DNA of 64,000 nucleotides, from NCBI RefSeq assembly GCF_040364665.1, contig NZ_BAABWX010000002.1, positions 227,731-291,730 on the forward strand. The letters run 5' to 3'. The translations under genes were made by a program, and so were the position numbers. Of the stretch, positions 35,464 to 44,147 are shown piece after piece (within the stretch, counting starts at the first letter, position 1; the number at the start of each line of letters is the position of its first letter). The DNA comes from Cognatishimia sp. WU-CL00825. Lineage in GTDB: Bacteria; Pseudomonadota; Alphaproteobacteria; Rhodobacterales; Rhodobacteraceae. The notes below the pieces were generated by a model. It saw only the letters and a program-made list of their open reading frames with translations, was not told the DNA's origin and searched no databases.

Positions 35464-36600
35464 CTAGGTTTGGTTTTCCACAACCCCAAAGTGTTTCGCG
35501 ATCGGAAATAGCACCGCTTCGCCCAATGCTTTGCTGTGCTGTGTGCCCCAACCTTCGATCTTGTCCAATCGCTCAGCGTTGTCCTTGAAGGGCATTTCAA
35601 TGGTCATAGAAAAACAGCCAAAACGATGGCCAATTTGGTTACAGGCAATCGAAAGATCGGCGGTGCCGGGCGCGTCAGCCGGGTACCCATTTTTAAGAGA
35701 GAAATCAGGGTTTTCTTGGCGAAAATGCCTGCGAAACGCGCCATCAGATGCGGCCATTTCTGCATCAAAATTTGGTATGCCTTCACAGCCTGCCGCAAAT
35801 ACAAATCGAAATTCTTCATCCCCGTGAATGTCTAGAAACATATCTGCGCCAAGCCGGTCCATCAAAGACATCACCCCAGACACCTCCGGGCTTCTGACGC
35901 GTGAGGGTGAGTCCCATGCCCGGTTCAAATCGACACCCGCCGCATTTGTGCGCAGATTGCCAGCGATACTGCCATCCGGGTTCATATTTGGCACAAGATA
36001 AAATCGCAGATTTTGCCGCAAAGCTTGTGCCAAAGGGTCCTGGTGGCAAAGCAGTTGGTCGATGAGCCCTTCCATAAACCACTCTGCCATGGGTTCACCG
36101 GGGTGTTGCCGGGCGATGATCCAGACAGCCGGTGCCTCAGGCCGCGCACTGCCAAATTTCAAAATCTCGACAGATCGGTTTTCTACGGTCGCCACACAGT
36201 CCTGAAGCTGGCAAAGATCCGACGCCAAAGCGCGACAGATCAGGTTTTGATGACGCGCATAAGAATAGGGCGGGCTGAGGGCCACATATAAGACATCTGA
36301 TGGATTTGAATAGCAAAAGCCAAGACGCCCGTCGTGGTAGGTGGTGGGCACGCGGAACCAGTCTTGCTGATTGTGGGACATCACAACGGACCCATCTGGC
36401 CAGGCCTCGGGATAAGAGGCCTCTTTTGCGTTGGTAATGGAAAAACGGCAATCTTTGCCACCAGCGCCTAAGACGCGAAAGTAAAACCACTGGGCGTGCG
36501 CTGCACAGCTGTCCTGTCGAATATGCAGCGTGATATTACCGGCGTCTTCACATGAAATGACGTCGATGTTGCCCCCGTCAAACCCTGAATCAATACGCAT
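35464..36600 (-). CDS. M14-family zinc carboxypeptidase (cytosolic carboxypeptidase-like)
   Basis: A 378-residue metallopeptidase. The start at 36600 (MRIDSGFDGGNIDV) is preceded by GGGGGC; the longer frame to 36672 is possible. The N-terminal beta-sandwich domain ends in WFYFRVLGA-type text, as in M14D cytosolic carboxypeptidases. The catalytic domain has zinc ligands RQHPGEPMAEWF and FLDIHGDEE, substrate residues NMNPDG and VDLNRAW, and the catalytic glutamate in MTIEMPF. There is no signal peptide. It would trim C-terminal residues from a peptide or amidated compound. It is transcribed leftward, behind the LysR gene, and reads toward the Dabb promoter. Confidence 0.92.
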   Translation of the reverse strand: MRIDSGFDGGNIDVISCEDAGNITLHIRQDSCAAHAQWFYFRVLGAGGKDCRFSITNAKEASYPEAWPDGSVVMSHNQQDWFRVPTTYHDGRLGFCYSNPSDVLYVALSPPYSYARHQNLICRALASDLCQLQDCVATVENRSVEILKFGSARPEAPAVWIIARQHPGEPMAEWFMEGLIDQLLCHQDPLAQALRQNLRFYLVPNMNPDGSIAGNLRTNAAGVDLNRAWDSPSRVRSPEVSGVMSLMDRLGADMFLDIHGDEEFRFVFAAGCEGIPNFDAEMAASDGAFRRHFRQENPDFSLKNGYPADAPGTADLSIACNQIGHRFGCFSMTIEMPFKDNAERLDKIEGWGTQHSKALGEAVLFPIAKHFGVVENQT

Positions 36601-36769
36601 TTGTTGCCCCCAGTGCATGTGTGTTTGACCGCCCCACGCGACACGATAAAGCCGCATAACGCGTGCCTGCATGTGCTTGCTGACGGGATCTGACCTCAGG
36701 TAACGGATTTAAAAACAGCGATACAGATCAGAGAAGTTATGTTTGCATCAGCTCTAGCGATGCAGCGCG

Positions 36770-37687
36770 CTATTCTGGGGTGCTTGACTGCAATGCGTTC
36801 CAGAAATGAAGCTCTACATCAGACGGGGACCCAGATTGCAGTCGCACCGCATGAATTTGGGAAGTGACCTCATAACGATCAGGCGCAACCGGCACGAGTT
36901 GCCCGCTGGACACCCAGCGTTGTGCATAATGCAACGGGATAAGCCCGACATGAGTGCCCGCCAAAGTCAAATAGGTGGTCGATTCCATATTGCCCTGGGA
37001 AATCTCTGCGTCTTCCTCGTGCAAGTGAATTTCCAAGCCTTTTTCGATTGGGTTATTGATAAAACTATGGGCCGAAATTTTACTTTCACGCAGCAACTTT
37101 ACCTGTTCGGAGGTTTCATTGGTCAGGCCACAGGGGTGGGCGGGTGTGCAAAATAACGCGCTTTTTTCCGCATATAAATGCGCGCTGACCAAGTCCTCGG
37201 GCACTTCCGACAGCCAGGTTGCGCCAACAATAACAATATCAAGCCGACCGGCGCGCAGCTCTGTCAGACAATCCAGAAAATCATAAACCCCGATCTGTAT
37301 GCGCAACTGCTTAAAGGCGGCGTTGGTCTCTTGGATGGCCCTTGTCACTGGATTGGCGTCGTCAGATACCAGACAATCAACCAGACCGATGCGAATAAAT
37401 TGGGTGGCACGACCGCCGATTTCATTCAGGCGCGCCGCATAGGAATCCAGATGGCTCAGCATCCGGTTGGTCTCTGTCAAAACGTCCTGCCCGGCCTTTG
37501 TCAGCGAAAAACCTTGGCGGCCGCGATTGCACAGGCGCACGTTCAGTCGCTGTTCTAGATTGGCAATATGAGCACTGATGGCCGGCTGACTGATTCCAAG
37601 CTGCCCCTGGGCTTTGACAAAGCCGCCCGCCTCGGCCACGGCCTTGAAAACACGCAAAAGACGTAAGTCTATGTCAGAAAGACGCAT
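36770..37687 (-). CDS. LysR-family transcriptional regulator
   Basis: A 305-residue LysR. I prefer the ATG at 37687 (MRLSDIDLRLLRVFKAV), six bases after AGGA, over the one two codons earlier. The winged helix-turn-helix reads FVKAQGQLGISQPAISAHIANLEQRLNVRLCNRG near residues 22-55, and the remainder is the periplasmic-binding-like effector domain. It is divergent from the ABC importer and DUF917 operon, the standard arrangement for a LysR activator of that operon, and followed by the M14 peptidase. Confidence 0.93.
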   Translation of the reverse strand: MRLSDIDLRLLRVFKAVAEAGGFVKAQGQLGISQPAISAHIANLEQRLNVRLCNRGRQGFSLTKAGQDVLTETNRMLSHLDSYAARLNEIGGRATQFIRIGLVDCLVSDDANPVTRAIQETNAAFKQLRIQIGVYDFLDCLTELRAGRLDIVIVGATWLSEVPEDLVSAHLYAEKSALFCTPAHPCGLTNETSEQVKLLRESKISAHSFINNPIEKGLEIHLHEEDAEISQGNMESTTYLTLAGTHVGLIPLHYAQRWVSSGQLVPVAPDRYEVTSQIHAVRLQSGSPSDVELHFWNALQSSTPE

Positions 37688-37693
37688 AATCAT

Positions 37694-37874
37694 TCCTACC
37701 CGAAGTCGGTGATATCTAACCTAAATACGTTATGCATGCAGGCCGAGTTATACATACATCATCCAAACGATATGGTTCAAATAACGTGGGCACTCTATCC
37801 AAGTTGATATGAAATAATCCTGTAAGGGCAAGCCATATCTTAGCGCTTACACATTAAACACAGGGAGTGAAAAC
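37694..37874. promoter_or_regulatory. Divergent LysR / ABC-importer promoter region
   Basis: This 180-bp spacer contains a near direct repeat, GTTATGCAT (37729-37737) and GTTATACAT (37747-37755), 18 bp apart. There is also an inverted pair, ACGTTAT (37727-37733) and ATAACGT (37781-37787). These AT-containing dyads are plausible LysR contact sites. GGGAG before 37875 is the ribosome-binding site of the binding-protein gene. Confidence 0.45.
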
Positions 37875-38924
37875 ATGGGCAATGCAAAAACATATGCGCT
37901 TGCCGCCGGCCTGATGGTCGCATCGGCGGGTGCGCTTGCGGCAGAAAATATCACCGTGAGTGCCTGGGGTGGTTTCTTTGAAGAAACATTGAAGTCCGAA
38001 ATTTATCCTGGTTTCACAGCAGAAACGGGCATCACCGTCCGTTCGATCGCCCAGCCAGCTGATCAGGCATGGCTGACCCAGTTGACCAATGCAGCCCGCG
38101 CAAAGAAGGCCCCCGCCGATTTGTCGCTGGTAGCAGACGAGGTTTTTCTGCGCGGTCAGTCGATTGGTCTTTGGGCCAATTTGAACGCCGCCGACATTCC
38201 CAACACCGCCACGCTTTTGGATGGGTTCACCAAAGTTGGCGACAGTGGAACCTTGAACGCAGTTGGGGCACTGACCTGGTTCACAACCTTTGTGACCAAT
38301 ACCAATGCCGCCCCGGATGCGCCCGCCTCTTGGGCCGATTTATGGACACAAGATTGGGGGGGCAAGTTGGGCCTGACGTCAAATTCTAACAGTGGGTTGA
38401 TCGAAGCCACCGCGCTGACGTTCTTTGACGGGTATGAAACCATGCAAACCCGCGAAGGTCTTGAAAAAATCATCGCCAAGATTGCAGAACTGAAACCGCA
38501 GGTGCAATTGTGGTACCGCGATGAGGGGCAATTTCAACAAGGCCTCGAAGCTGGTGAGCTGGCAGGCGGCCTGTATTACCACGACGTCACAATGCTGTCT
38601 GCGGGCGACGGGCTCCCAGTGGCATCAACCTTTCCCAAAGAAGGCGGCATTCTCGGAGACGCCTATTGGATTGTGCCACGTGACTCAAAAAACATCGATG
38701 CCGCCGCGCAATTCATCAACTATATGATCCGCCCGGATATTCAGGCTAAGCTGGCGCGCATTCTGGGTGTGGCCCCTGTTGCCAAACGTGAGACCATGGA
38801 TTTGACGGATGCAGAATTCGCCTCGGTCAGCTCTTCTGGCACTGCAATCAGAAACCAAACCGACGTGCATTTGCGCGAAGGTGACTGGCTGTCTGACAAA
38901 TACCTCGAGATGATCTCGCAATAG
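37875..38924 (+). CDS. ABC transporter substrate-binding protein (PotD/iron-type)
   Basis: A 349-residue periplasmic binding protein. The signal peptide is MGNAKTYALAAGLMVASAGALAA, with cleavage before ENITVSAWG. The NITVSAWGGFFEETLKSEIYPGFTAETGI opening is typical of the PotD/spermidine-putrescine and related branch. Later text DAYWIVPRDSKNIDAAAQFINYMIRPDIQAKLARILG is the family's C-terminal lobe. It would capture a small, possibly cationic, nitrogen compound. It heads the rightward operon controlled by the divergent LysR gene. Confidence 0.92.
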   Translation: MGNAKTYALAAGLMVASAGALAAENITVSAWGGFFEETLKSEIYPGFTAETGITVRSIAQPADQAWLTQLTNAARAKKAPADLSLVADEVFLRGQSIGLWANLNAADIPNTATLLDGFTKVGDSGTLNAVGALTWFTTFVTNTNAAPDAPASWADLWTQDWGGKLGLTSNSNSGLIEATALTFFDGYETMQTREGLEKIIAKIAELKPQVQLWYRDEGQFQQGLEAGELAGGLYYHDVTMLSAGDGLPVASTFPKEGGILGDAYWIVPRDSKNIDAAAQFINYMIRPDIQAKLARILGVAPVAKRETMDLTDAEFASVSSSGTAIRNQTDVHLREGDWLSDKYLEMISQ

Positions 38925-38995
38925 ATCAGCCGAATTCTAACACATGATTCCAGACGGGTTGGCAGAGCAATATTCCCGGTTGCCGACCCGTCAAA

Positions 38996-40060
38996 ATGAA
39001 AGTTGCGCTTATGACCGCCTTGACCCTCTCCAATATTGAAAAGTCGTTTGGCACATTCACTGCGCTGCGCGACGTGAACCTTGAAATCAATTCCGGCGAA
39101 TTCATCTGCCTTCTGGGCGGGTCTGGCTGCGGCAAAACCACTTTGTTGCGCATCATTGCTGGACTAGAGGCCAAAAGTTCTGGTGAACTGCTGCTAGACG
39201 GGTCTGACCTCTCCTTGACCGAATGCCACAAGCGCAACGTTGGCATGGTCTTCCAAAGCCTTGCTTTGTTTCCGCATCTGAATGTTGGCGACAACATAGC
39301 CTATGGGCTGGAGGTGCGGGGGATCGCCAAGGCCAAGCGAAAAGAAAAAGCCAAGAAACTCTTAGAGGTCGTGGGTCTTACTGGTCTGTATGATCGAAAA
39401 ATCTCGGCCCTCTCGGGCGGGCAGCGTCAACGCGTGGCCATTGCGCGGGCGCTGGCAATCGAACCAAAACTCTTTCTGATGGATGAACCTTTCAGCGCCC
39501 TTGATGCGGGCCTGCGCGAGCACCTGCAAATCGAGGTTAAAAAACTTCAGCGTAAACTGGGTGTGACCACGATCTTTGTGACACATGACCAAAACGAAGC
39601 CATGTCTATCGCCGACCGGATCGTCATTTTAAACGAGGGTCGCGTCGAACAAGCCGGCACGCCTACAGAGGTTTATGCGCAGCCCCAAACCCGTTTTGTC
39701 GCCAGCTTTATGGGAACAAATAATATATTCAGCCCCATATTCTCTCCCGGACAAGAGCCTGACCTCGAAGGGGCCAAGCTGGGCATCCCATCAGGTGACA
39801 TGGCCAATATGCAAGGCAAACACACCATTGCCGTGCGCCCAGAATATCTGCGTTTGCGACCAGCAGACCAAGACAGTCAGGGACTGGTCGGGACCGTCGA
39901 TTTTGTGCGGCTTTTGGGGGCGTCTATTGAAACCGAACTGAGCGTCGGAGACCGCTCATTTGTGCATACGATGGTGTCAGACCGGGCACCACAGTTTGCC
40001 GTTGGTGATCGTGTCGAGATTGACTTTGATCTCGACCATGCCTGGGTGATCCCGTCATGA
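38996..40060 (+). CDS. ABC transporter ATP-binding protein (PotA/FbpC-like)
   Basis: A 354-residue ATPase with Walker A GGSGCGKTT, Q-loop MVFQSLALFPHLNV, signature LSGGQRQR, Walker B LFLMDEPFSALD and H-loop FVTHDQNEA. A C-terminal TOBE-type domain of roughly 110 residues contains VRPEYLRLRP. The start is uncertain: an in-frame ATG five codons later (39011, MTALTLSNIEKSFG) is equally plausible, and neither has a strong ribosome-binding site. It overlaps the first permease by ATGA. Confidence 0.93.
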   Translation: MKVALMTALTLSNIEKSFGTFTALRDVNLEINSGEFICLLGGSGCGKTTLLRIIAGLEAKSSGELLLDGSDLSLTECHKRNVGMVFQSLALFPHLNVGDNIAYGLEVRGIAKAKRKEKAKKLLEVVGLTGLYDRKISALSGGQRQRVAIARALAIEPKLFLMDEPFSALDAGLREHLQIEVKKLQRKLGVTTIFVTHDQNEAMSIADRIVILNEGRVEQAGTPTEVYAQPQTRFVASFMGTNNIFSPIFSPGQEPDLEGAKLGIPSGDMANMQGKHTIAVRPEYLRLRPADQDSQGLVGTVDFVRLLGASIETELSVGDRSFVHTMVSDRAPQFAVGDRVEIDFDLDHAWVIPS

Positions 40061-40908
40061 GGGGTCGCATCGTTCCGCATATGATCGGGCTTTTTCCGCT
40101 TTTCATGATGAGCCTCTTCTTCTTGGCACCACTCGCCTTTATGGTGCTGGTCAGCTTTTACGAGCGCGATCCGCTGGGCTTTTATAATCCTGCTTTTGTT
40201 TGGGATAACTACGCCAAGTTCTTTTCCAGCTTTTACTATACCATCTCGATGCGGTCGATTTCCTCGGCGTCGCTTGGGGCTCTGTTTGTGGTGCTTCTGG
40301 CGTTTCCCGCGATGTATATCATCGTCGACATGCCGCGCCGCTGGCAACTTTTCTGGGTGATTTTGCTTTTGTCCTTGATGTGCCTAAGCGAGGTGATCAT
40401 CGGTTTTGCCTGGCTGATATTGTTTTCTGAAAACTCTGGAATTCCCAAGTTTCTCGGTTGGATTGGCCTTTGGCAAGATCCCCGTTCGCTGTCGCCCAGT
40501 TTCGGGGCTATGATGGTTGGATTTGTGACGCTTGGCTTTTCGCTGGTGGCGCTGATGTTTTTGCCGCAATTGGCCCGTCGCGACCGCAGCATCGAAGAGG
40601 CCGCTTTGACCCTGGGCACGCCGCCGATTTGGGTGTTTGCCAAAGTCATCTTGCCGAACTTCAAACAGGGTATCCTCTCGGCGCTTGTGACAATGTTTGT
40701 CTATTTCCTGGGAGTCTTTGTCATGCCGACCATGTTGGGCAGGCCACAAGACTGGAACATGACAGTGATCATCACCGACAAAGCCGTAGGCGACGCAAAC
40801 ATGCCCCTTGGGGCCGCGCTATCGGTCATCATGTTGGTGTTCACTTTGCTGATTATTACCGGGCTGATGTTTGCCGCACGCGACAAAAGCGCAGGAGAAA
40901 AATCATGA
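40057..40908 (+). CDS. ABC transporter permease 1 (PotB-like)
   Basis: A 283-residue permease with about six hydrophobic helices, the first being IGLFPLFMMSLFFLAPLAFMVLVSF. The EAA loop is IEEAALTLGTPPIWVFAKVILPNFKQG near residues 185-210. PotB-type features include the FFSSFYYTISMRSI segment before helix 2. It is coupled at both ends by ATGA overlaps. Confidence 0.92.
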   Translation: MRGRIVPHMIGLFPLFMMSLFFLAPLAFMVLVSFYERDPLGFYNPAFVWDNYAKFFSSFYYTISMRSISSASLGALFVVLLAFPAMYIIVDMPRRWQLFWVILLLSLMCLSEVIIGFAWLILFSENSGIPKFLGWIGLWQDPRSLSPSFGAMMVGFVTLGFSLVALMFLPQLARRDRSIEEAALTLGTPPIWVFAKVILPNFKQGILSALVTMFVYFLGVFVMPTMLGRPQDWNMTVIITDKAVGDANMPLGAALSVIMLVFTLLIITGLMFAARDKSAGEKS

Positions 40909-41696
40909 CACGTGTTTTGAAACGTCTCTTTATTTGTGCCATCGCCACCGGGTTGATCTTGCCGTTCCTGATTGTGGCGGGGGTCTCGGTTAACGCAGCA
41001 AGCAACATTTCCTTTCCACCACAAGAGCTGTCGTTGCAATGGTATACCCAGCTTTTGACAGAACCTGACTGGTTGTTGCCCATCCGCAATTCACTGGTCA
41101 TCGCGGTGCTTGCCGGTTTGATCGCCGTGACAATCGCTTTGGCGGCAAACTATGTGTTGTGGCGATTGAAATCAGGCTTTGGGCGGTTGGTCTTTGGGCT
41201 TGGGCTTGGTCCCTTTATGTTGCCGCCAATTATCATTGCCATGGGGGCCAGCGTGTTCTGGGCCGAAATGGGGTGGTATGGCCGGGCCGAAGCCACAGTG
41301 ATCTCTCACGGCGTATTTTTTGTGACCCTACCGCTTGTCATCATCGCCCGCGGATTTGCCGCCTTGTCTGATGATGTGATCGAGGCATCGCGTACCATGG
41401 GAGCCACGCCCTGGCAGACCTTTGCCAAGGTGATATTCCCACTTGTTCTGCCTTACGCCATCACGGGCTATGCGCTGGTCGCAATCATTTCGGTCAACGA
41501 ATACCTGATCTCCTACATGGTTTCCGGCTTTGCGGTTGAAACGCTGCCCATCCGTATCTTTAACAACGTGCGCTACGGCTACACCCCGGTGGTTGCCTCT
41601 GCGGCAATGGGTTTTGCGATACTGACCATCGGAACATTGCTGGTGCTCTCTACCTTCACCGATCTTCTTAAACTCCTGGGTGCCTCTCGCGACTAA
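40905..41696 (+). CDS. ABC transporter permease 2 (PotC-like)
   Basis: A 263-residue permease. The start at 40905 overlaps the previous TGA and follows AGGAG; a longer open frame to 40458 lies inside the first permease gene and is out of frame with it. Helix 1 is LFICAIATGLILPFLIVAGVSV, and the EAA loop is VIEASRTMGATPWQTFAKVIFPLVLP near residues 165-190. It forms the membrane channel with permease 1. Confidence 0.93.
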   Translation: MTRVLKRLFICAIATGLILPFLIVAGVSVNAASNISFPPQELSLQWYTQLLTEPDWLLPIRNSLVIAVLAGLIAVTIALAANYVLWRLKSGFGRLVFGLGLGPFMLPPIIIAMGASVFWAEMGWYGRAEATVISHGVFFVTLPLVIIARGFAALSDDVIEASRTMGATPWQTFAKVIFPLVLPYAITGYALVAIISVNEYLISYMVSGFAVETLPIRIFNNVRYGYTPVVASAAMGFAILTIGTLLVLSTFTDLLKLLGASRD

Positions 41697-41724
41697 ACGC
41701 ACCCTCTTATTCGGATCCAATGAC

Positions 41725-42825
41725 ATGCAAACACTGTCTCGACAGAATCTAGAAGATATCCTCCATGGCGCAGCTATTCTTGGCACCGGTGGAGGCGGCG
41801 AACTTTCAGACGGTCTCGCTTTGATCGACGATGCGCTTGCCAAAGGTAAAAGCTTTAAGATGGTCAGCTTGGACGAGGCACCGCAGGACGCTCTGGTGTG
41901 CACCCCTTATATGCTTGGTGCGATCTCTCCTTTGCCGGAAGAGGAAGAACAGAAATACGCCCGCCTGCCACGCCAGACAGAACCCTCAATACTCGCCGCA
42001 TATCGTCGGTTCCAAGATTATCTGGGGCGCAGGTTTTATGGCACGATCTCCTGCGAACTTGGAGGTTCAAATACGGCCACCGCATTCTATGCGGCCGCCA
42101 TGTCTGACGCCTATATCATCGATGCGGACCCCGCTGGGCGCGCGGTGCCAGAAATCACTCATTCGACTTATTATATACACGGTCTACCGGCAGCGCCGAT
42201 TGTTGTTGCGAATGCGTTCGGTGAATCCATCATCTGTGAAAACGTGATAGATGATGAACGCGCCGAGCATATCGTGCGGGCGCTGTCTGTGGTCAGCAGA
42301 AACGATGTTGCTGCCATCGATCATGCCCTGGAAATCCGCGAAATCCGCCACGCGGTCATTCCCGGTGCCATTTCCATGGCAATGCGTATGGGCGAAGCCT
42401 GGCGGCTTGCCAGGGTAACCGGAGAAGACGTCGCAAGTGTCGTCGCAAAAGAAGGCAATGGGCTTGTCGTTTTCCGTGGTGTCGTAGGTGAAAACAATTG
42501 GAAAACCGAAACGGGTTTCACCATCGGGGAAATCTCTATTCAAGGGCAGGGTGAACAGGCAGGCAGCACCTATGATATCTGGTTGAAAAATGAAAATATG
42601 ATTGGCCGCCTCAATCAGGTCATTCATGCCACGATTCCAGATTTGATCTGCCTGATTGACACCGATACCGGCGCTCCGGTGACAAACCCAAATTACTATA
42701 AAGGGCAAAATGTGGCCGTCGTGATCCTGCCAGCTCCGGACCCGTTTACAACACCAAAAGGGCTGTCTGCATTTGGGCCGTCTTATCTTGGGCTTGACCA
42801 ACCCTATAGGCCTGCGATTACGTAG
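41725..42825 (+). CDS. DUF917-domain protein (S-methyl-thiohydantoin desulfurase-like)
   Basis: A 366-residue protein of the DUF917 family. The ATG at 41725 (MQTLSRQNLEDILHGAAILGTGGGGEL) gives the usual N-terminus; the frame upstream overlaps the permease end. Hallmarks are GTGGGGELSDGLALIDDAL, an ISCELGGSNTATAF segment, and GRAVPEITHSTYYIHG. The better-known DUF917 enzymes act on hydantoin/thiohydantoin compounds, including a thiohydantoin desulfurase of ergothioneine breakdown; they often occur with hydantoinase genes, which are absent here. Fifth gene of the LysR-controlled importer operon, it is the only catabolic enzyme in that operon. Confidence 0.85.
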   Translation: MQTLSRQNLEDILHGAAILGTGGGGELSDGLALIDDALAKGKSFKMVSLDEAPQDALVCTPYMLGAISPLPEEEEQKYARLPRQTEPSILAAYRRFQDYLGRRFYGTISCELGGSNTATAFYAAAMSDAYIIDADPAGRAVPEITHSTYYIHGLPAAPIVVANAFGESIICENVIDDERAEHIVRALSVVSRNDVAAIDHALEIREIRHAVIPGAISMAMRMGEAWRLARVTGEDVASVVAKEGNGLVVFRGVVGENNWKTETGFTIGEISIQGQGEQAGSTYDIWLKNENMIGRLNQVIHATIPDLICLIDTDTGAPVTNPNYYKGQNVAVVILPAPDPFTTPKGLSAFGPSYLGLDQPYRPAIT

Positions 42826-42891
42826 GCCGACAAAGCGCAAGCGCGCGGCAAACCCAAGCAGCCCAAGGTTGCCGCGCGGTCAATCGACCAA

Positions 42892-44058
42892 TCATCGCAC
42901 CTCCAGCGACCCTAACCGGTCAACAGCGATCCTCCGCCAAAGCGCCACAATGATCAGTGTGGCCCCAATCTGTGCCACCGCAAAAACGCTTAGGGCGGCC
43001 AACAGGCCAAGCCGATCTGCCAATGCGCCACTGGCAATCACCGGCAGCGAAAAGCCAAGATAGGCATAGACAAACAAACCCGCCGTGGCCCGCGCCCGTT
43101 CGCCAGGTGCACGCGCCGAAATTTCAGCCAACGACGCCAGATAGGTGAAACCATAGCTTGCGGCACTGGTGATGCATGTGCCCATCAATACGCAAATCAA
43201 AATCTTCAGCCACACCCCGACCAACAGCATCAAAAACCCAAGCGGGATCAGCACAAACCCCAGTCCAAGCGCCGCTGCGTTAGACATGCGACGGGCCAGG
43301 GGCTGGCACAAAAATCCGACAAAAATCGCCAGAAAAATCACCAGGCCAGTCCAGCCACCCAGCGCGTTTGCCGCCAGTTCAAGCGGTACAACGGCAATGG
43401 TCATACCGGTTGTTGACCACGCCAGCGCCATGGCCGCGCCAAACACCCAAGTGCCCGCTGGAAAAACCGGCAGGCGCAGCGGGGAAACCCGGCGGCGCAC
43501 ACCCAAGCGAGGCAGCCAAAAGACAATAGCGGCAAGCACCGGGGCGGCGACAAACAGCAGGAAATAGCTGGCAGGCCATAAAGTTGGCCCTTGCACACCT
43601 AGGCTGATTCCGGTGGCCAACGCCCCGCCTCCAAACCCCAAAGACGTCGCCGAAGTGACGATCAGCGCCGCAGTTTTGGCGCGCTGGGTCCCCAAGATTT
43701 CGGTCATATAGGCCGTGCCAGCAGGCGTTGCGAGCCCGGTTCCAATGCCCAGCAAAACCCGCGCAGCCACCAGAGTTGTCCAGTTTGGGACAAGGGCCAG
43801 CAGGGCCGTGGCCATGGCACCAAGCATCAAGGCCAGCGCAATGGGCACCCGGCGACCGATGCGGTCAGAAAGACCGCCCAGTAACAAAAGCGTGGGCATC
43901 AGCCCCCCAACATAGGCGGCAAAAGCCAGGGTGACTGCCGTGGCACCGACCTCACTTTGCGCCGCGTAAACATCATACAGCGGTGCTTGCAGGTTGACCG
44001 CAAATGTCACCGTGAACAGCGCAAGCGCTAGCCCGGTAGCGGCGGATAACTTGGACAT
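42892..44058 (-). CDS. Major facilitator superfamily transporter
   Basis: A 388-residue membrane protein with about twelve helices. The start at 44058 (MSKLSAATGLALALF) follows GAGGT; the frame upstream reaches into the divergent promoter. The loop between helices 2 and 3 carries the MFS motif LGGLSDRIGRRVPIALALMLGAMATALLAL. Helix text ARVLLGIGTGLATPAGTAYMTE is typical of drug or metabolite exporters of the DHA1 type. It is divergent from the MocR-type regulator, which is its most probable controller. Confidence 0.92.
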   Translation of the reverse strand: MSKLSAATGLALALFTVTFAVNLQAPLYDVYAAQSEVGATAVTLAFAAYVGGLMPTLLLLGGLSDRIGRRVPIALALMLGAMATALLALVPNWTTLVAARVLLGIGTGLATPAGTAYMTEILGTQRAKTAALIVTSATSLGFGGGALATGISLGVQGPTLWPASYFLLFVAAPVLAAIVFWLPRLGVRRRVSPLRLPVFPAGTWVFGAAMALAWSTTGMTIAVVPLELAANALGGWTGLVIFLAIFVGFLCQPLARRMSNAAALGLGFVLIPLGFLMLLVGVWLKILICVLMGTCITSAASYGFTYLASLAEISARAPGERARATAGLFVYAYLGFSLPVIASGALADRLGLLAALSVFAVAQIGATLIIVALWRRIAVDRLGSLEVR

Positions 44059-44126
44059 GGCACTGACCTCAAACATTGACTTTAGGTCGAAATGCCATGA
44101 CCAATTCACTATGACAATTTTTCTAT

Positions 44127-44139
44127 TGTACTAGGTACA
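44127..44139. promoter_or_regulatory. Candidate MocR operator TGTAC-TAG-GTACA
   Basis: A perfect 5-bp inverted repeat with a 3-base centre in the 89-bp spacer between the MFS and MocR genes, nine bases before the MocR ATG. On the minus strand it includes TACAAT, a reasonable -10 for the MFS gene. Overlap of an interrupted GTAC dyad with the promoter suits control by a MocR/GntR-type regulator. Confidence 0.6.
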
Positions 44140-44147
44140 GCGCAAAC

